Source: Deltaproteobacteria bacterium
GTDB taxonomy: Bacteria > Desulfobacterota > Desulfobulbia > Desulfobulbales > BM004
Assembly (NCBI GenBank): GCA_019312985.1
Contig: JAFDCC010000091.1
Location: 1-7,347 of the forward strand
Direction: 5' to 3'
DNA: 7,347 nt
A program made the translations under genes and the position numbers. This document shows, one piece after another, positions 7,346 to 7,347 of the stretch; position 1 is the stretch's first letter; each line of letters starts with the position of its first letter. The notes beneath the pieces were generated by a model. It had not been told where the DNA came from. It ran no database searches and saw only the letters and a list, made by a program, of their open reading frames with translations.

Positions 7346-7347
7346 GC

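Overview
This window looks like ordinary chromosomal sequence from a Gram-negative, cytochrome-rich anaerobe. A member of Desulfobacterota (former Deltaproteobacteria) is the best guess. That is inference from an hflK-hflC pair, an E. coli-like type II citrate synthase, a periplasmic multiheme c-type cytochrome and GC-rich housekeeping genes. No rRNA or other species marker is present.

Layout: hflK (5' end outside the window) and hflC lie on the + strand at 1-1968 and form a membrane-protein operon. They converge on a two-gene minus-strand unit (3359 down to 1981) made of a thiamine-phosphate synthase (thiE) and an unrecognised 219-residue protein with a cysteine-rich zinc-ribbon-like region. 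That unit ends in a likely terminator overlapping its last codons. Divergent from thiE, across a 206-base gap with a good sigma70-type promoter and a long leader, is a complete type II citrate synthase (gltA, 3566-4882, +).

From about 4883 the composition becomes visibly more AT-rich. A 331-base gap carrying a candidate minus-strand terminator separates gltA from a convergent 404-residue pentaheme cytochrome (5214-6428, -). In this protein two N-terminal and three C-terminal CxxCH hemes flank a long heme-free segment with a fibronectin type III-like stretch. A gene-poor, AT-rich stretch of about 730 bases follows (6429-7159), with several short perfect inverted repeats and possible decayed coding sequence. 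The window ends in a small SHOCT-domain protein on the minus strand whose true start may lie outside.

The genes do not form one pathway. HflKC is a membrane quality-control partner of FtsH, ThiE makes thiamine phosphate, GltA feeds acetyl-CoA into the citric acid cycle, and the cytochrome is an envelope electron carrier. No clear new multi-gene system is visible. The points most worth a second look are the split-heme cytochrome in its AT-rich surroundings, the altered NADH-site residues in GltA, the unknown zinc-ribbon protein beside thiE, and a long perfect AT-rich palindrome at 6739-6760.
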